64,000 nt of DNA from Nosocomiicoccus massiliensis. Lineage in GTDB: Bacteria > Bacillota > Bacilli > Staphylococcales > Salinicoccaceae. The notes below the pieces were generated by a model, which saw only the letters and a list, made by a program, of their open reading frames with translations, did not search any database and had not been told where the DNA came from. Each line of letters starts with the position of its first letter. Positions within the stretch are counted from its first letter, which is position 1. The position numbers were made by a program, and so were the translations under genes. Positions 50,178-59,286 of the stretch are shown one piece after another. The stretch spans positions 124,001 to 188,000 of the forward strand of contig NZ_CP136964.1 of the NCBI RefSeq assembly GCF_002871345.2. Reading direction: 5' to 3'.

Positions 50178-51896
50178 ATGATCAGTCAATTATCATGGAA
50201 AGTCGGTGGACAACAAGGTGAGGGAATTGAGTCGACAGGTGAAATTTTCTCAACGACGTTAAACCGTATGGGGTACTATTTATATAGTTACCGTCACTTT
50301 TCATCAAGAATTAAAGGTGGTCATACGAACAACAACATTCGTATTTCAACAAAAGAAGTACGATCAATTAGCGACCACACAAATATATTAGTTGCGTTCG
50401 ATCAAGAGACGATCGATATTAACGCAAGCGAGTTAATAGATGGCGGTGTAATATTAGCTGACGAAAAGTTTAAACCAGAAGTAAAAGAAGATTTAAACGT
50501 TCAGCTCATCGCAGTTCCATTTACTGAAATCGCAAATGAACACGGCAGTAAGTTAATGAAAAACATGGTTGCTGTCGGTGCAAGTGCAAGTCTTATGCAT
50601 CTTGATATTGAGAAGTTTACAGATATGATTTATACGATGTTTGCACGTAAAGGGCAAGAAATTGTCGATAATAATATAAATGCATTAAAAGACGGGTTTA
50701 ATTATATCGAAGAACGACTCGACCAAATCGATGGAGACTTTGAATTAGAAAAAGTCGAAACTCGTGATTCTTTATATCTCATTGGTAACGATGCGATAGG
50801 TTTTGGTGCATTAAACGCAGGTGTACGTTTTATGGCAGCATACCCAATTACTCCAGCGAGTGACATTATGGAGTATATGATCGAACATTTACCAAAGGTC
50901 GATGGTACAGTCATCCAAACTGAAGATGAAATTTCAGCGGTTACGATGGCAATCGGTTCGAACTATGCAGGTGCAAGAAGTTTTACATCTAGTTCAGGTC
51001 CTGGACTGTCACTGATGATGGAGTCTATTGGACTATCAGGTATGACTGAAACGCCACTCGTAATCGTCGATACGATGCGTGGAGGTCCGTCAACAGGCCT
51101 TCCTACAAAGCAAGAGCAATCGGATTTAATGCAGATGATTTATGGTACGCACGGTGAAATTCCAAAAATCATCCTCGCACCAACAGACGTAGAAGATGCA
51201 TTTTATCTGACAACTGAAGCGTTTAACTTAGCAGATGAATATCAAGTGCCTGTCATTCTTTTATCAGATTTACAAATGTCACTCGGTAAGCAGTCATCAA
51301 ATCCGTTTGACCCTTCAAAAGTCGTCATTAATAGAGGACAAATGATTACTGAAGACATCGACGGAGACGAAAGTTACTTTGAACGCTTTAAAGTGACAGA
51401 AAGTGGTATTTCCGCACGACCGATTCCTGGAGTGAAAGGCGGTATTCACCACGTCACGGGTGTTGAACATAACCCGAACGGTACGCCTAACGAAAGTGCA
51501 GTGAACCGTAAAACACAAATGAACAAACGTATGCGTAAACTTGAGGGACTAACGATCGATGCACCGTTTAAAATAAATGGTGACGTAGACTCTGAGTTAC
51601 TCGTCATTAGTTTCTTAAGTGGTAACGGCCCAGTCGATGAAGCGGTCGAACGTATCGATAAAAATATTACGACGATTCATATGCGTCAACTATTCCCAGT
51701 GCCAATTGAAGCACTACAGCCATATTTGGATGGCGCTAAAGAGATACTCGTCGTCGAGCAAAACTATACGGGACAATTGTTTAACATCATTAAGATGAAC
51801 TACCCACATCATAGTAAAATGTCTCAGTTTAATAAATATGACGGTACGCCGTTAAAACCGGTAGAAATCGAACGTCATTTGAACGAATTATTGTAA
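50178..51896 (+). CDS. korA: 2-oxoacid:ferredoxin oxidoreductase, alpha (fused gamma-alpha) subunit
   Basis: The large subunit of an enzyme that oxidatively decarboxylates a 2-oxoacid (2-oxoglutarate is likely) to its CoA ester with ferredoxin as acceptor. The N-terminal gamma domain (about 1-190) begins WKVGGQQGEGIES. The alpha domain begins near residue 205 (GNDAIGFGALNAGVRFMAAYPITPASDIMEY), with MRGGPSTGLPTKQEQ further on. It has 572 residues. It pairs with korB 17 bases downstream. The same pair follows ymdB in S. aureus. Substrate choice cannot be fixed from sequence. Confidence 0.92.
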   Translation: MISQLSWKVGGQQGEGIESTGEIFSTTLNRMGYYLYSYRHFSSRIKGGHTNNNIRISTKEVRSISDHTNILVAFDQETIDINASELIDGGVILADEKFKPEVKEDLNVQLIAVPFTEIANEHGSKLMKNMVAVGASASLMHLDIEKFTDMIYTMFARKGQEIVDNNINALKDGFNYIEERLDQIDGDFELEKVETRDSLYLIGNDAIGFGALNAGVRFMAAYPITPASDIMEYMIEHLPKVDGTVIQTEDEISAVTMAIGSNYAGARSFTSSSGPGLSLMMESIGLSGMTETPLVIVDTMRGGPSTGLPTKQEQSDLMQMIYGTHGEIPKIILAPTDVEDAFYLTTEAFNLADEYQVPVILLSDLQMSLGKQSSNPFDPSKVVINRGQMITEDIDGDESYFERFKVTESGISARPIPGVKGGIHHVTGVEHNPNGTPNESAVNRKTQMNKRMRKLEGLTIDAPFKINGDVDSELLVISFLSGNGPVDEAVERIDKNITTIHMRQLFPVPIEALQPYLDGAKEILVVEQNYTGQLFNIIKMNYPHHSKMSQFNKYDGTPLKPVEIERHLNELL

Positions 51897-51913
51897 TTAA
51901 AGGATGAATAGTC

Positions 51914-52780
51914 ATGGCAAAATTTAAAGATTTTAGAAACGATATAAAGCCAAACTGGTGTCCTGGATGCGGTCACTTTAGTATTCAATCTGCGATTCAA
52001 CGTGCCTCTGCAAACGTTGGATTAGAGCCAGAAGACTTAGCATTAGTCAGTGGGATCGGTTGTAGTGGACGTGTATCTGGATATATTCGTTCATATGGTT
52101 TCCACGCAACTCACGGTAGAAGTCTTCCAATCGCCCAAGGTATTAAAATGGCCAACAAAGATTTAGAAGTTATCGCAACAGGTGGAGACGGTGACGGATT
52201 TGCGATCGGTGTTGGACATACTGTTCACGCAATCAAGCGTAACATCGATATGACGTATATCGTCATGGATAACCAAGTGTACGGCTTAACAAAAGGTCAA
52301 ACGTCACCGTCAAGTGCGAAAGGTTTCGTAACGAACACGACACCAGACGGTTCAATCGAAAGTCCAATCGTTCCAATATCAACTGCGATGGCAAGTGGTG
52401 CGACATTTGTCGCTCAAAGTGTCTCGAGTGATATTAAAGGGTTAACTGCAATAATTGAAGCGGCAATTAAGCACGACGGCTTCGCATTCGTAAACGTTTA
52501 TAGTCCGTGTGTCACATACAACAAAGTGAACACATATGAATGGTTTAAAGAACGCGTGACTGATATTGAAGATATCGAAGACTACGATAGAGAAGATCGC
52601 AACAAAGTAATGAACTACATTAACGAGCACGAAGGGTTATTAAAAGGAATTTTATATCAAGACAATCACTCTAAATCATATGCATCACATATCGACGGCT
52701 ATTTAGATGAAGCAGTCGTTAATCATGATTTAAAGTTAAAAGACGATCAGTTTAACGAACTGATGAATCATTTCGCATAA
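51914..52780 (+). CDS. korB: 2-oxoacid:ferredoxin oxidoreductase, beta subunit
   Basis: The thiamine diphosphate-binding subunit, 288 residues. NWCPGCGH (residues 12-19) supplies the cysteine pair of the family. The TPP-binding region is ATGGDGDGFAIGVGH followed by MDNQVYGLTKGQTSPSS. No separate ferredoxin subunit is present, as in two-subunit Kor enzymes. It ends at an unusually long hairpin. Confidence 0.93.
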   Translation: MAKFKDFRNDIKPNWCPGCGHFSIQSAIQRASANVGLEPEDLALVSGIGCSGRVSGYIRSYGFHATHGRSLPIAQGIKMANKDLEVIATGGDGDGFAIGVGHTVHAIKRNIDMTYIVMDNQVYGLTKGQTSPSSAKGFVTNTTPDGSIESPIVPISTAMASGATFVAQSVSSDIKGLTAIIEAAIKHDGFAFVNVYSPCVTYNKVNTYEWFKERVTDIEDIEDYDREDRNKVMNYINEHEGLLKGILYQDNHSKSYASHIDGYLDEAVVNHDLKLKDDQFNELMNHFA

Positions 52781-52782
52781 TA

Positions 52783-52825
52783 AAACACGCAAATTAAGAG
52801 AAATCTTAGTTTGCGTGTTTCTTTT
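52783..52825 (+). terminator. Terminator of korAB, 17-bp stem with GAAA tetraloop
   Basis: A continuous 17-bp stem (52783-52799 with 52804-52820, one T-G pair) is closed by a GAAA loop, followed by CTTTTTG. It may also slow transcripts of the convergent SNF2 gene, which ends at 52885. Confidence 0.92.
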
Positions 52826-52884
52826 TGTTTTGGGTGAGAGGTTTTGGATATTTTGCGTAAAATTAAGATAAACTCCAACTCCGT

Positions 52885-55005
52885 CTATGCACCCTGACTC
52901 TCCTCTAATCGTTTTCTTTCGATTTCAAATGCTTCTTTTTGAATGTCTTTCTCATTAATTTCTATTTCTTGAGCTTTAAAGACATCCGCAACACTTGAGT
53001 CATTTGCGTATAGGTTAAATGATTTTAGTTTTTCATCTCTAACTTGTGTGATCGCTTCGTCGATACTGTTTTCCGATAACAATCTATACACGATGACGTT
53101 TTTTGTTTGTCCCATACGATACGCTCGACCAATTGCTTGAAGCTCTGTCGAAGGTTTCCACTGTGGCTCACATAAAATTACAATGTTTGCCGCTTGTATG
53201 TTTAAACCAACACCTGCTGCGTCAATTTGGCCGATTAACGTTGCACCAGCTTCTCGATGTGTAAACGTATCAATCATTTGTTGACGCTCATTCATTGAAA
53301 CGTCTCCAGAAATTATCCCCGCACTTTGAGTGCCGAGTGTTTGATGAATGAGCTCTAAATTATCTTTAAAGAAGCTGAAGATTAAGATCTTATGACCATT
53401 TTCTTTTGCCTCTGTACAAATTTCTATTAAATTCGCGAGTTTTTCTGAATCGTTGATGTTATTACCAGTAAATGCAGCACGTCTCATCTTCATAAGTCCT
53501 GATATACCTTCTCGAACAGCGTCATTATAGTACTGGCGTTCTTTTTGACTCATTTCAGAAAACATCTCGATGAATTCTATATCTGGGAGTTCTTTTAACA
53601 CATCAATACGTTTACGTCTTAAATACGCAGGAGATACGATCGTCTTAAATGTTTCTGGTTCATTCATACGTGGATTATTATCTATCTCTTTAATGATTTG
53701 AGGTTGTAATATGCCGATTAAGTGCTTCATCTCGTTTAAATTGTTTTCAATCGGTGTACCTGTCATCATCATGACGTATTCACTTTTTTCAGCAAGTACC
53801 ATAGCGTTCTTTGTACGCTGTGTATTTGGATTTTTAATTAAATGCGCTTCATCGATAATTAGGCAGTCGATATAATCTAATGCGTCGAAATCTATGTTTT
53901 TCGTATGCTCGGGATTTGTAATTAAAATACTCGGTGTTTCAAGCCATTCGTTAAACGCTTCGTCACGCTTAGCACCGTGAAATATTTTTACTGGGATGCT
54001 CGTCCATTTTTCGATTTCATGCGCCCAGTTCGCCATCACGCTTTTTGGACAAATGACAAATGCGCGCGTTTTATTATCTTTAAATAAATGCGTAATCACT
54101 CCGAGTGCTTGAATTGTTTTACCGAGCCCCATTTCGTCACCGATTAGCGTGCGTTTGTTATACAACGCATACTTCGTTCCGAATGCTTGATACGGACGTA
54201 ATGTTCCACCTGTAAGTAGTGATACGTCGAGATCCATGTTTGTTATTTTTTCAACTAATACTGAAGGTAAATCGCCTGCGTGTTGACTCGACGAGACGCC
54301 TGTTCTTGATTCTATAAATGCATAAAACGACGCACTGTCATTCATAAATGCTTCTTTTATTTTTAAATCATTATTCAGTTCACTATAGAGCGTATCGACA
54401 TCTTTATGTAGTTGATTGAGCTCTGGTTGTACTTTTTCAAATTGATGAAACGCCGCGTTAATTTTTTCTTTTTCAGATGAAGATTGAAACCACGACATAA
54501 AAATACCACGTTTTTTCTTCATCGTTTTTAATAGATTTTCCGCGTCATCTGTAACAGTTTCATTTTTTAACTGTTCCACTTCATTTTTATACGTCGTATG
54601 AAAGTACCAATAATCTAATAATGTACGCGCATCTTGAGTTAAATTATCAATATCAATTTTTGGGAATGTATGATTCGTAATGTCTCGGATCATTTCGTCT
54701 TTATCTTTTACTAAACGTTCGACTTCTTCAGGTTCAGCTCCTTTTAGTACGATTTGTAAAGACTTCGAATCAAACCGTCTTAAATCGCCGATGTTGAAAA
54801 TGTTATTTTCACGTAAACTTGTGATGAGTCTACGATTATCATCAATTAAAACGTCTACTGGGACAACTTTAATATCATTTTCCGCTCGTCTTTTCTGTAT
54901 GTTTTGTAGCGATGTTTTCATTGTGTCTTCACTTATATGCGTTAGAAAATTATCTACATTACGTTTCAGCTGTTCTACTTGAAACGTTTCTGACTGAACA
55001 TCCAT
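52885..55005 (-). CDS. SNF2-family ATPase with N-terminal HhH-like region
   Basis: A DNA-dependent translocase of the SNF2/SWI2 class, 706 residues. The motor is complete: motif I DEMGLGKT (290-297), motif II DEAH (385-388), motif III MTGTP, and motif VI QAIGRAYRMGQ (623-633) in the second RecA lobe. The first 265 residues are not a known catalytic domain: residues 45-110 look like a helix-hairpin-helix DNA-binding unit and 140-215 are largely helical. AAGGAGT precedes the ATG on the minus strand. It is alone and convergent to korB, with no methylase, nuclease or Zorya/DISARM-type partner, so a defence role is not supported. Repair or transcription recycling (RapA-like) are alternatives. Confidence 0.85.
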   Translation of the reverse strand: MDVQSETFQVEQLKRNVDNFLTHISEDTMKTSLQNIQKRRAENDIKVVPVDVLIDDNRRLITSLRENNIFNIGDLRRFDSKSLQIVLKGAEPEEVERLVKDKDEMIRDITNHTFPKIDIDNLTQDARTLLDYWYFHTTYKNEVEQLKNETVTDDAENLLKTMKKKRGIFMSWFQSSSEKEKINAAFHQFEKVQPELNQLHKDVDTLYSELNNDLKIKEAFMNDSASFYAFIESRTGVSSSQHAGDLPSVLVEKITNMDLDVSLLTGGTLRPYQAFGTKYALYNKRTLIGDEMGLGKTIQALGVITHLFKDNKTRAFVICPKSVMANWAHEIEKWTSIPVKIFHGAKRDEAFNEWLETPSILITNPEHTKNIDFDALDYIDCLIIDEAHLIKNPNTQRTKNAMVLAEKSEYVMMMTGTPIENNLNEMKHLIGILQPQIIKEIDNNPRMNEPETFKTIVSPAYLRRKRIDVLKELPDIEFIEMFSEMSQKERQYYNDAVREGISGLMKMRRAAFTGNNINDSEKLANLIEICTEAKENGHKILIFSFFKDNLELIHQTLGTQSAGIISGDVSMNERQQMIDTFTHREAGATLIGQIDAAGVGLNIQAANIVILCEPQWKPSTELQAIGRAYRMGQTKNVIVYRLLSENSIDEAITQVRDEKLKSFNLYANDSSVADVFKAQEIEINEKDIQKEAFEIERKRLEESQGA

Positions 55006-55078
55006 ATCTTATTAACTCCTTAGATTTTCGTTTAAAAAGTTACTTTTAATATATAGGAATCACGTTAAAAATTCTATA

Positions 55079-55110
55079 ATCATTGTTTGTGTTTCGGACG
55101 AAAGAATGAT
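55079..55110. promoter_or_regulatory. Composite dyad between the SNF2 gene and the ABC exporter
   Basis: TTTCG-GA-CGAAA (55092-55096, 55099-55103) is flanked by ATCATT (55079-55084) and AATGAT (55105-55110). The outer arms are not equidistant, so this may be an operator or a chance pairing. Confidence 0.25.
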
Positions 55111-55153
55111 TTTGAAAATTTAATCTACTTCAACAGTAAGTTCAGTTTAATTG

Positions 55154-55162
55154 TGCTAAAAT
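55154..55162 (+). promoter_or_regulatory. Extended -10 promoter of the ABC exporter operon
   Basis: TGcTAAAAT, 41 bases before the first ABC gene; no clear -35. Confidence 0.5.
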
Positions 55163-55203
55163 AGGTTTAAAGTAATTCGAAAACCGAAATAAGAGGTGTC
55201 ACT

Positions 55204-56925
55204 ATGCGAACAGTCTTTAGTTATGCGCTAAAGTATAAATGGCTGATCATCATCGGGCTTTTACTTATGTTTGTAGAGCTTGCGGTGGAGCTAATTCAGC
55301 CGTTATTTATCCAGGGGGTAATCGATGACGGGATTGCAGAAAATAATTTAAATACCGTTTGGTTTTATTTAGGTCTGATGTTATTTGCATCGATCATTTC
55401 AACTATTGCCGGTATTTTTAACACATATTTATCGAGCTTTGCAACGAATGCATTTGGTAATGACTTACGAAATGCGATTTTTAGACGTGTCCAACGTTTT
55501 TCGTTAGAGACGTTATCAAAATTTAACGGTTCGACGCTAATTACGAGACTCACTCAAGATGTTTTAATTTCTGAGATGTTACTATTTATGGGAATGCGTA
55601 TATTACTACGTGCACCGCTTCTCGTTATCGGGTCGTTAGTGATGTCATTTGTCGTGAACGTAAAACTCGGCTTTTACTTAACACTATTGACACCGATTTT
55701 ACTCGTCTTTTTATATATCGTTGCGAAAATGGGAGCGACTATTTTCAGTCGTATTCAAAGACGTCTCGATAAGATTAACCGCTTCTTCCAAGAGAATTTA
55801 AGCGGGATGCTTTTAATTAAAGTAAATAACCGTGCAGAATATGAATCGAATCGTTTTAGTGGTATTGCAGGTAAACTACGCGATGATATGATTTTTGGAC
55901 TTCGATTAATGGAGTCGATCTTACCGGTTCTTTTACTCATTATGAACGGAAGTTTACTGCTCGTACTTTACGTATCGTCTGACTTATTACAGACGAGTTC
56001 AGTACAAGTCGGTGAAGTCGTCGCTGTTATTAACTACGCGTTAAGAATGCAAGGCGGATTTTCTATGTTCAGTTTCCTAATTATTTCTGCGACGCGTGCG
56101 AAAGCTTCAGCAGACCGTATTAGTGAAGTGTTACATGCAGATATTACTGAAGCAGAAACTGCTAAGAAAATCGATAACAATGAAGGTGCATCTGTAGAGT
56201 TTAAAAATGTAACATTTAAATACGTGAACAGCGTTTCAAATATATTAGAAGACATCTCGTTTAAAGTTGATAAAAATGAAACACTCGTCATTATGGGGGC
56301 GACTGGTTCTGGTAAAAGTTCACTCGTGAATCTTATACCAAGACTATATGATCCACAGCACGGAGAAGTGTATGTCGACGGTAAAAATGTGAAAGATTGG
56401 AACGTCAATGAATTACGAGAACTCATTGGATACGTTCCGCAGTCAGCAGTGTTATTTACCGGTACAATTTTTGAAAATATGCTCTGGGGAGACGAATTTG
56501 CGACAGAAGCTGACGTCTATGATGCGACGAAAAAAGCACAAGTTCACGACAACATTATTCGTTTTGATCATCAATATAGCACACAAGTCGGTCAACGCGG
56601 CGTGCAGTTATCTGGTGGACAAAAACAACGTCTATCTATTGCACGTGCACTTTTAAAGCGTCCATCTATCCTTATATTAGATGACTCAACGAGTGCGTTA
56701 GATAGAACGACTGAAAGTAGTTTATGGGAAAAGATGAGTGATTTAAATGTCACGAGAATTATTATTACGCAAAAAATTTCAACGGCACAAACTGCGGATA
56801 AAATACTTCTTCTTGAAAAAGGAAAAGTATCAGCAATTGGTACACACGATTCACTCCTGAAAGAATCTGAGTTATATCAATCGATTGTAGAAAGCCAAAA
56901 GACAGGAGGGTCGTTTGATGATTAA
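55204..56925 (+). CDS. Heterodimeric ABC exporter subunit with degenerate catalytic Walker B
   Basis: A half-transporter with six membrane helices fused to a nucleotide-binding domain (573 residues), of the BmrC/YheI multidrug exporter type. Walker A is GATGSGKS (365-372), the signature is intact LSGGQ (469-473), and Walker B reads LILDDST with Asp494 where the catalytic Glu normally sits. It is a natural partner for the next gene, whose site is the mirror image. AGAGGTG precedes the ATG, and the 3' end overlaps the second subunit. The substrate (drug, lipid or peptide) is unknown. Confidence 0.9.
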   Translation: MRTVFSYALKYKWLIIIGLLLMFVELAVELIQPLFIQGVIDDGIAENNLNTVWFYLGLMLFASIISTIAGIFNTYLSSFATNAFGNDLRNAIFRRVQRFSLETLSKFNGSTLITRLTQDVLISEMLLFMGMRILLRAPLLVIGSLVMSFVVNVKLGFYLTLLTPILLVFLYIVAKMGATIFSRIQRRLDKINRFFQENLSGMLLIKVNNRAEYESNRFSGIAGKLRDDMIFGLRLMESILPVLLLIMNGSLLLVLYVSSDLLQTSSVQVGEVVAVINYALRMQGGFSMFSFLIISATRAKASADRISEVLHADITEAETAKKIDNNEGASVEFKNVTFKYVNSVSNILEDISFKVDKNETLVIMGATGSGKSSLVNLIPRLYDPQHGEVYVDGKNVKDWNVNELRELIGYVPQSAVLFTGTIFENMLWGDEFATEADVYDATKKAQVHDNIIRFDHQYSTQVGQRGVQLSGGQKQRLSIARALLKRPSILILDDSTSALDRTTESSLWEKMSDLNVTRIIITQKISTAQTADKILLLEKGKVSAIGTHDSLLKESELYQSIVESQKTGGSFDD

Positions 56926-58732
56926 ATTTATAAGAGAACCTTTCGGTTTAAAACCAATATTAAAAAAAGAAGATATTGGCAATAAAGGAAACAAAAATCA
57001 GCAACGTGCATCGAATATGTCTGGTACGTTAAAGCGACTCTGGAAGTTTATGAGAGATGAACGTTACAAAGTATTACTCGTAATAATTATCGTTGTCATT
57101 ACGAGTTTACTCGGTATCATCGGTCCGTTTTTAGTTGGTCGAGCGATCGATAACTATCTCGTACCAAAAGAGTTTGATGGGTTTGTAACTCTATTACTCG
57201 TATTACTCGGTGTATATGTCCTTCATAGTATTTCGACGTTAGCACAGTCGTTTATTATGGTTGGTGCGAGTCAACGTACAGTATTTAATATGAGATATCG
57301 ATTATTTAATCATATGCAGTATTTACCGATCGACTTTTACAATAAACGTCAACAAGGGGAGTTAATGAGTCGTATGACAAACGACATCGAGACAATTTCT
57401 CAAACGTTAAACTCCTCGTTCATACAGTTTACGACATCTGTAATTACACTTATCGGTACAATTTCAGTCATGCTGTACTTAAGCCCGTTACTTACAATAC
57501 TTACGCTTACAATCATTCCGTTATTATTTGTTCTGGTAAAGTATATAACAAACCGTACGCGTCCGTTATATAGAATACGTCAAAGAAGTACTGGGGAGTT
57601 AAACGCTTATATCGAAGAAGTAATTTCTGGTCAAGAAATCGTTAAAGCATTCTCTCAAGAAGATTATGTTATCGATCAATTTGAAAAGAGAACGAGAAAC
57701 TTACGTGACGTCACATTTTGGGCGAACCTTTACAGTGGTATGATTCCTAAAATTATGAACATGTTAAACAACTTAAGTTTTACAATCGTTGCAGGTATCG
57801 GTGGGATACTCGCACTAACGACAGATACTGTAACAGTTGGTATTATCGTCGTATTCGCTGAATATGCGAGACAATTTACACGTCCACTCGCAGATCTAGC
57901 GAACCAGTTTAACCAAGTACTTTCTGCAATCGCAGGGGCAGAACGTGTATTCCATATTATCGATACTGAAACAGAAAAAGATGACGGTACGATTACAGAT
58001 AGAGATTTAAACGGTCATATCGAGTTTAAAAACGTCGTATTTAGTTACGACAAAGATCAAAAGCGTCCGACAATTAACGATGTATCGTTTGACATCAAGC
58101 CAGGTGAATCGATTGCGTTAATCGGTTCAACAGGTGCTGGTAAAACGACGATCGTACAATTATTGAATCGATTTTACGAAGTTGACAAAGGTGAGATTTT
58201 AATCGACGGAGAAAACATCGAAAACTATAAGCGACACGTCTTAAAAGAAAACAGTGCGTTCGTTATACAAGATCCGTTTATATTTAACGCATCGATTAAA
58301 GAAAACGTTCGATTCGGTAAGCTAGACGCGACTGATGAAGAAATTATCGAAGCATGTAAAAATGCGAACGCTCATGATTTTATTATGGAACTTGAATATG
58401 GATATGACACAGTGATCGACGGAGAAAATCATGCATTATCTGTCGGAGAGCGTCAACTTATATCAATCGCACGTGCGTTTATACGTAACCCGAACATATT
58501 ATTACTCGACGAAGCGACTTCAAGTATCGACACGATTACAGAGTTAAAAATTCAAGAAGCATTAGAAAGCTTAATGAAAGGTCGTACGTCTATAATCATC
58601 GCACACCGATTAAATACAGTGCGCGCAGTCGACCGTTTAATCGTATTAGAGCATGGTGAAATTATTGAATCCGGAAGTCATAAAGAACTCCTCGACCAAA
58701 AAGGTGTATATTATAAAATGGTGAACGGATAG
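56918..58732 (+). CDS. Heterodimeric ABC exporter subunit with consensus Walker B
   Basis: The second half-transporter, 604 residues, BmrD/YheH type. It has an N-terminal cytoplasmic extension of about 40 residues, six membrane helices, Walker A GSTGAGKT (403-410) and Walker B LLLDEAT with Glu532. Its signature is altered to LSVGE (507-511). Paired with the upstream subunit, one ATP site is competent (this Walker B with the partner's LSGGQ) and the other is degenerate. ATG 56918 follows AGGAGGG by 7 bases and lies inside the upstream gene. Confidence 0.9.
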   Translation: MIKFIREPFGLKPILKKEDIGNKGNKNQQRASNMSGTLKRLWKFMRDERYKVLLVIIIVVITSLLGIIGPFLVGRAIDNYLVPKEFDGFVTLLLVLLGVYVLHSISTLAQSFIMVGASQRTVFNMRYRLFNHMQYLPIDFYNKRQQGELMSRMTNDIETISQTLNSSFIQFTTSVITLIGTISVMLYLSPLLTILTLTIIPLLFVLVKYITNRTRPLYRIRQRSTGELNAYIEEVISGQEIVKAFSQEDYVIDQFEKRTRNLRDVTFWANLYSGMIPKIMNMLNNLSFTIVAGIGGILALTTDTVTVGIIVVFAEYARQFTRPLADLANQFNQVLSAIAGAERVFHIIDTETEKDDGTITDRDLNGHIEFKNVVFSYDKDQKRPTINDVSFDIKPGESIALIGSTGAGKTTIVQLLNRFYEVDKGEILIDGENIENYKRHVLKENSAFVIQDPFIFNASIKENVRFGKLDATDEEIIEACKNANAHDFIMELEYGYDTVIDGENHALSVGERQLISIARAFIRNPNILLLDEATSSIDTITELKIQEALESLMKGRTSIIIAHRLNTVRAVDRLIVLEHGEIIESGSHKELLDQKGVYYKMVNG

Positions 58733-58790
58733 TAATATTCAATGATATACTTTATAATAGTGACATACTAAAAATAAAAGGTGAGTTATA

Positions 58791-59216
58791 ATGGCAACTA
58801 AAGATGAAATTGTAGCAGCTGCAAAAGAAGTCGGTAAAATGATTTCGGAAACTGAAGAAGTAAAATTCTTTGAAAAGGCAGAGGCGAAAATTCACGAAAA
58901 TAAAGAAATCCGTGAAAAGATGGCAAGTTTACGTTCACTACAACAACAGGCAGTAAACTTCCAAAGTTACGGGAAAACACGTGCATATGAACTTGCACAA
59001 GAAAAAATTGACGCACTCGAAAAAGAACTTGACGATATGCCAATCGTTCAGCAATTTATCGATGCGCAAGAAAATGTAAACGACATTTTACAAATGGTGT
59101 CACATGCGATTAGTAGTTCAGTGACATATGAAATCATCGAGCGTACAGGTGGAGATCACTTAGAAGGTGAAACTGGCGCTGCGATGAACAACAAAGCAAG
59201 TAAAGACGTTGAGTAA
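58791..59216 (+). CDS. ymcA: YmcA/RicA, Y-complex regulator of RNase Y
   Basis: A small helical protein of the Com_YlbF family (141 residues) that, with YlbF and YaaT, directs RNase Y to particular transcripts. EVKFFEKAEAKIHENKEI and SVTYEIIERTGGDHLEGETG at the C-terminus are typical. The product has no cysteine at all, although B. subtilis Ric proteins are reported to bind iron-sulfur clusters through C-terminal cysteines. TATAAT at 58753-58758 suggests its own promoter. miaB, which often precedes ymcA, is not present. Confidence 0.9.
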   Translation: MATKDEIVAAAKEVGKMISETEEVKFFEKAEAKIHENKEIREKMASLRSLQQQAVNFQSYGKTRAYELAQEKIDALEKELDDMPIVQQFIDAQENVNDILQMVSHAISSSVTYEIIERTGGDHLEGETGAAMNNKASKDVE

Positions 59217-59218
59217 GG

Positions 59219-59243
59219 GAGTGGCTAGAGCCACTCTTTTTTT
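59219..59243 (+). terminator. Terminator of ymcA
   Basis: A 7-bp stem GAGTGGC/GCCACTC (59219-59225, 59230-59236) with a four-base loop and seven T. Confidence 0.9.
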
Positions 59244-59245
59244 CA

Positions 59246-59254
59246 TGGTATAAT
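59246..59254 (+). promoter_or_regulatory. Extended -10 promoter of mutSL
   Basis: TGgTATAAT, directly after the ymcA terminator and 32 bases before mutS. Confidence 0.7.
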
Positions 59255-59286
59255 TTAAGTCATATTAATGGTTAGGATGAGTGTAT

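Noticed and set aside
52885-58732. SNF2 gene plus ABC genes as a defence island
   Set aside because: No methyltransferase, nuclease, toxin or integrase nearby, and the ABC pair is an ordinary heterodimeric exporter on the opposite strand.
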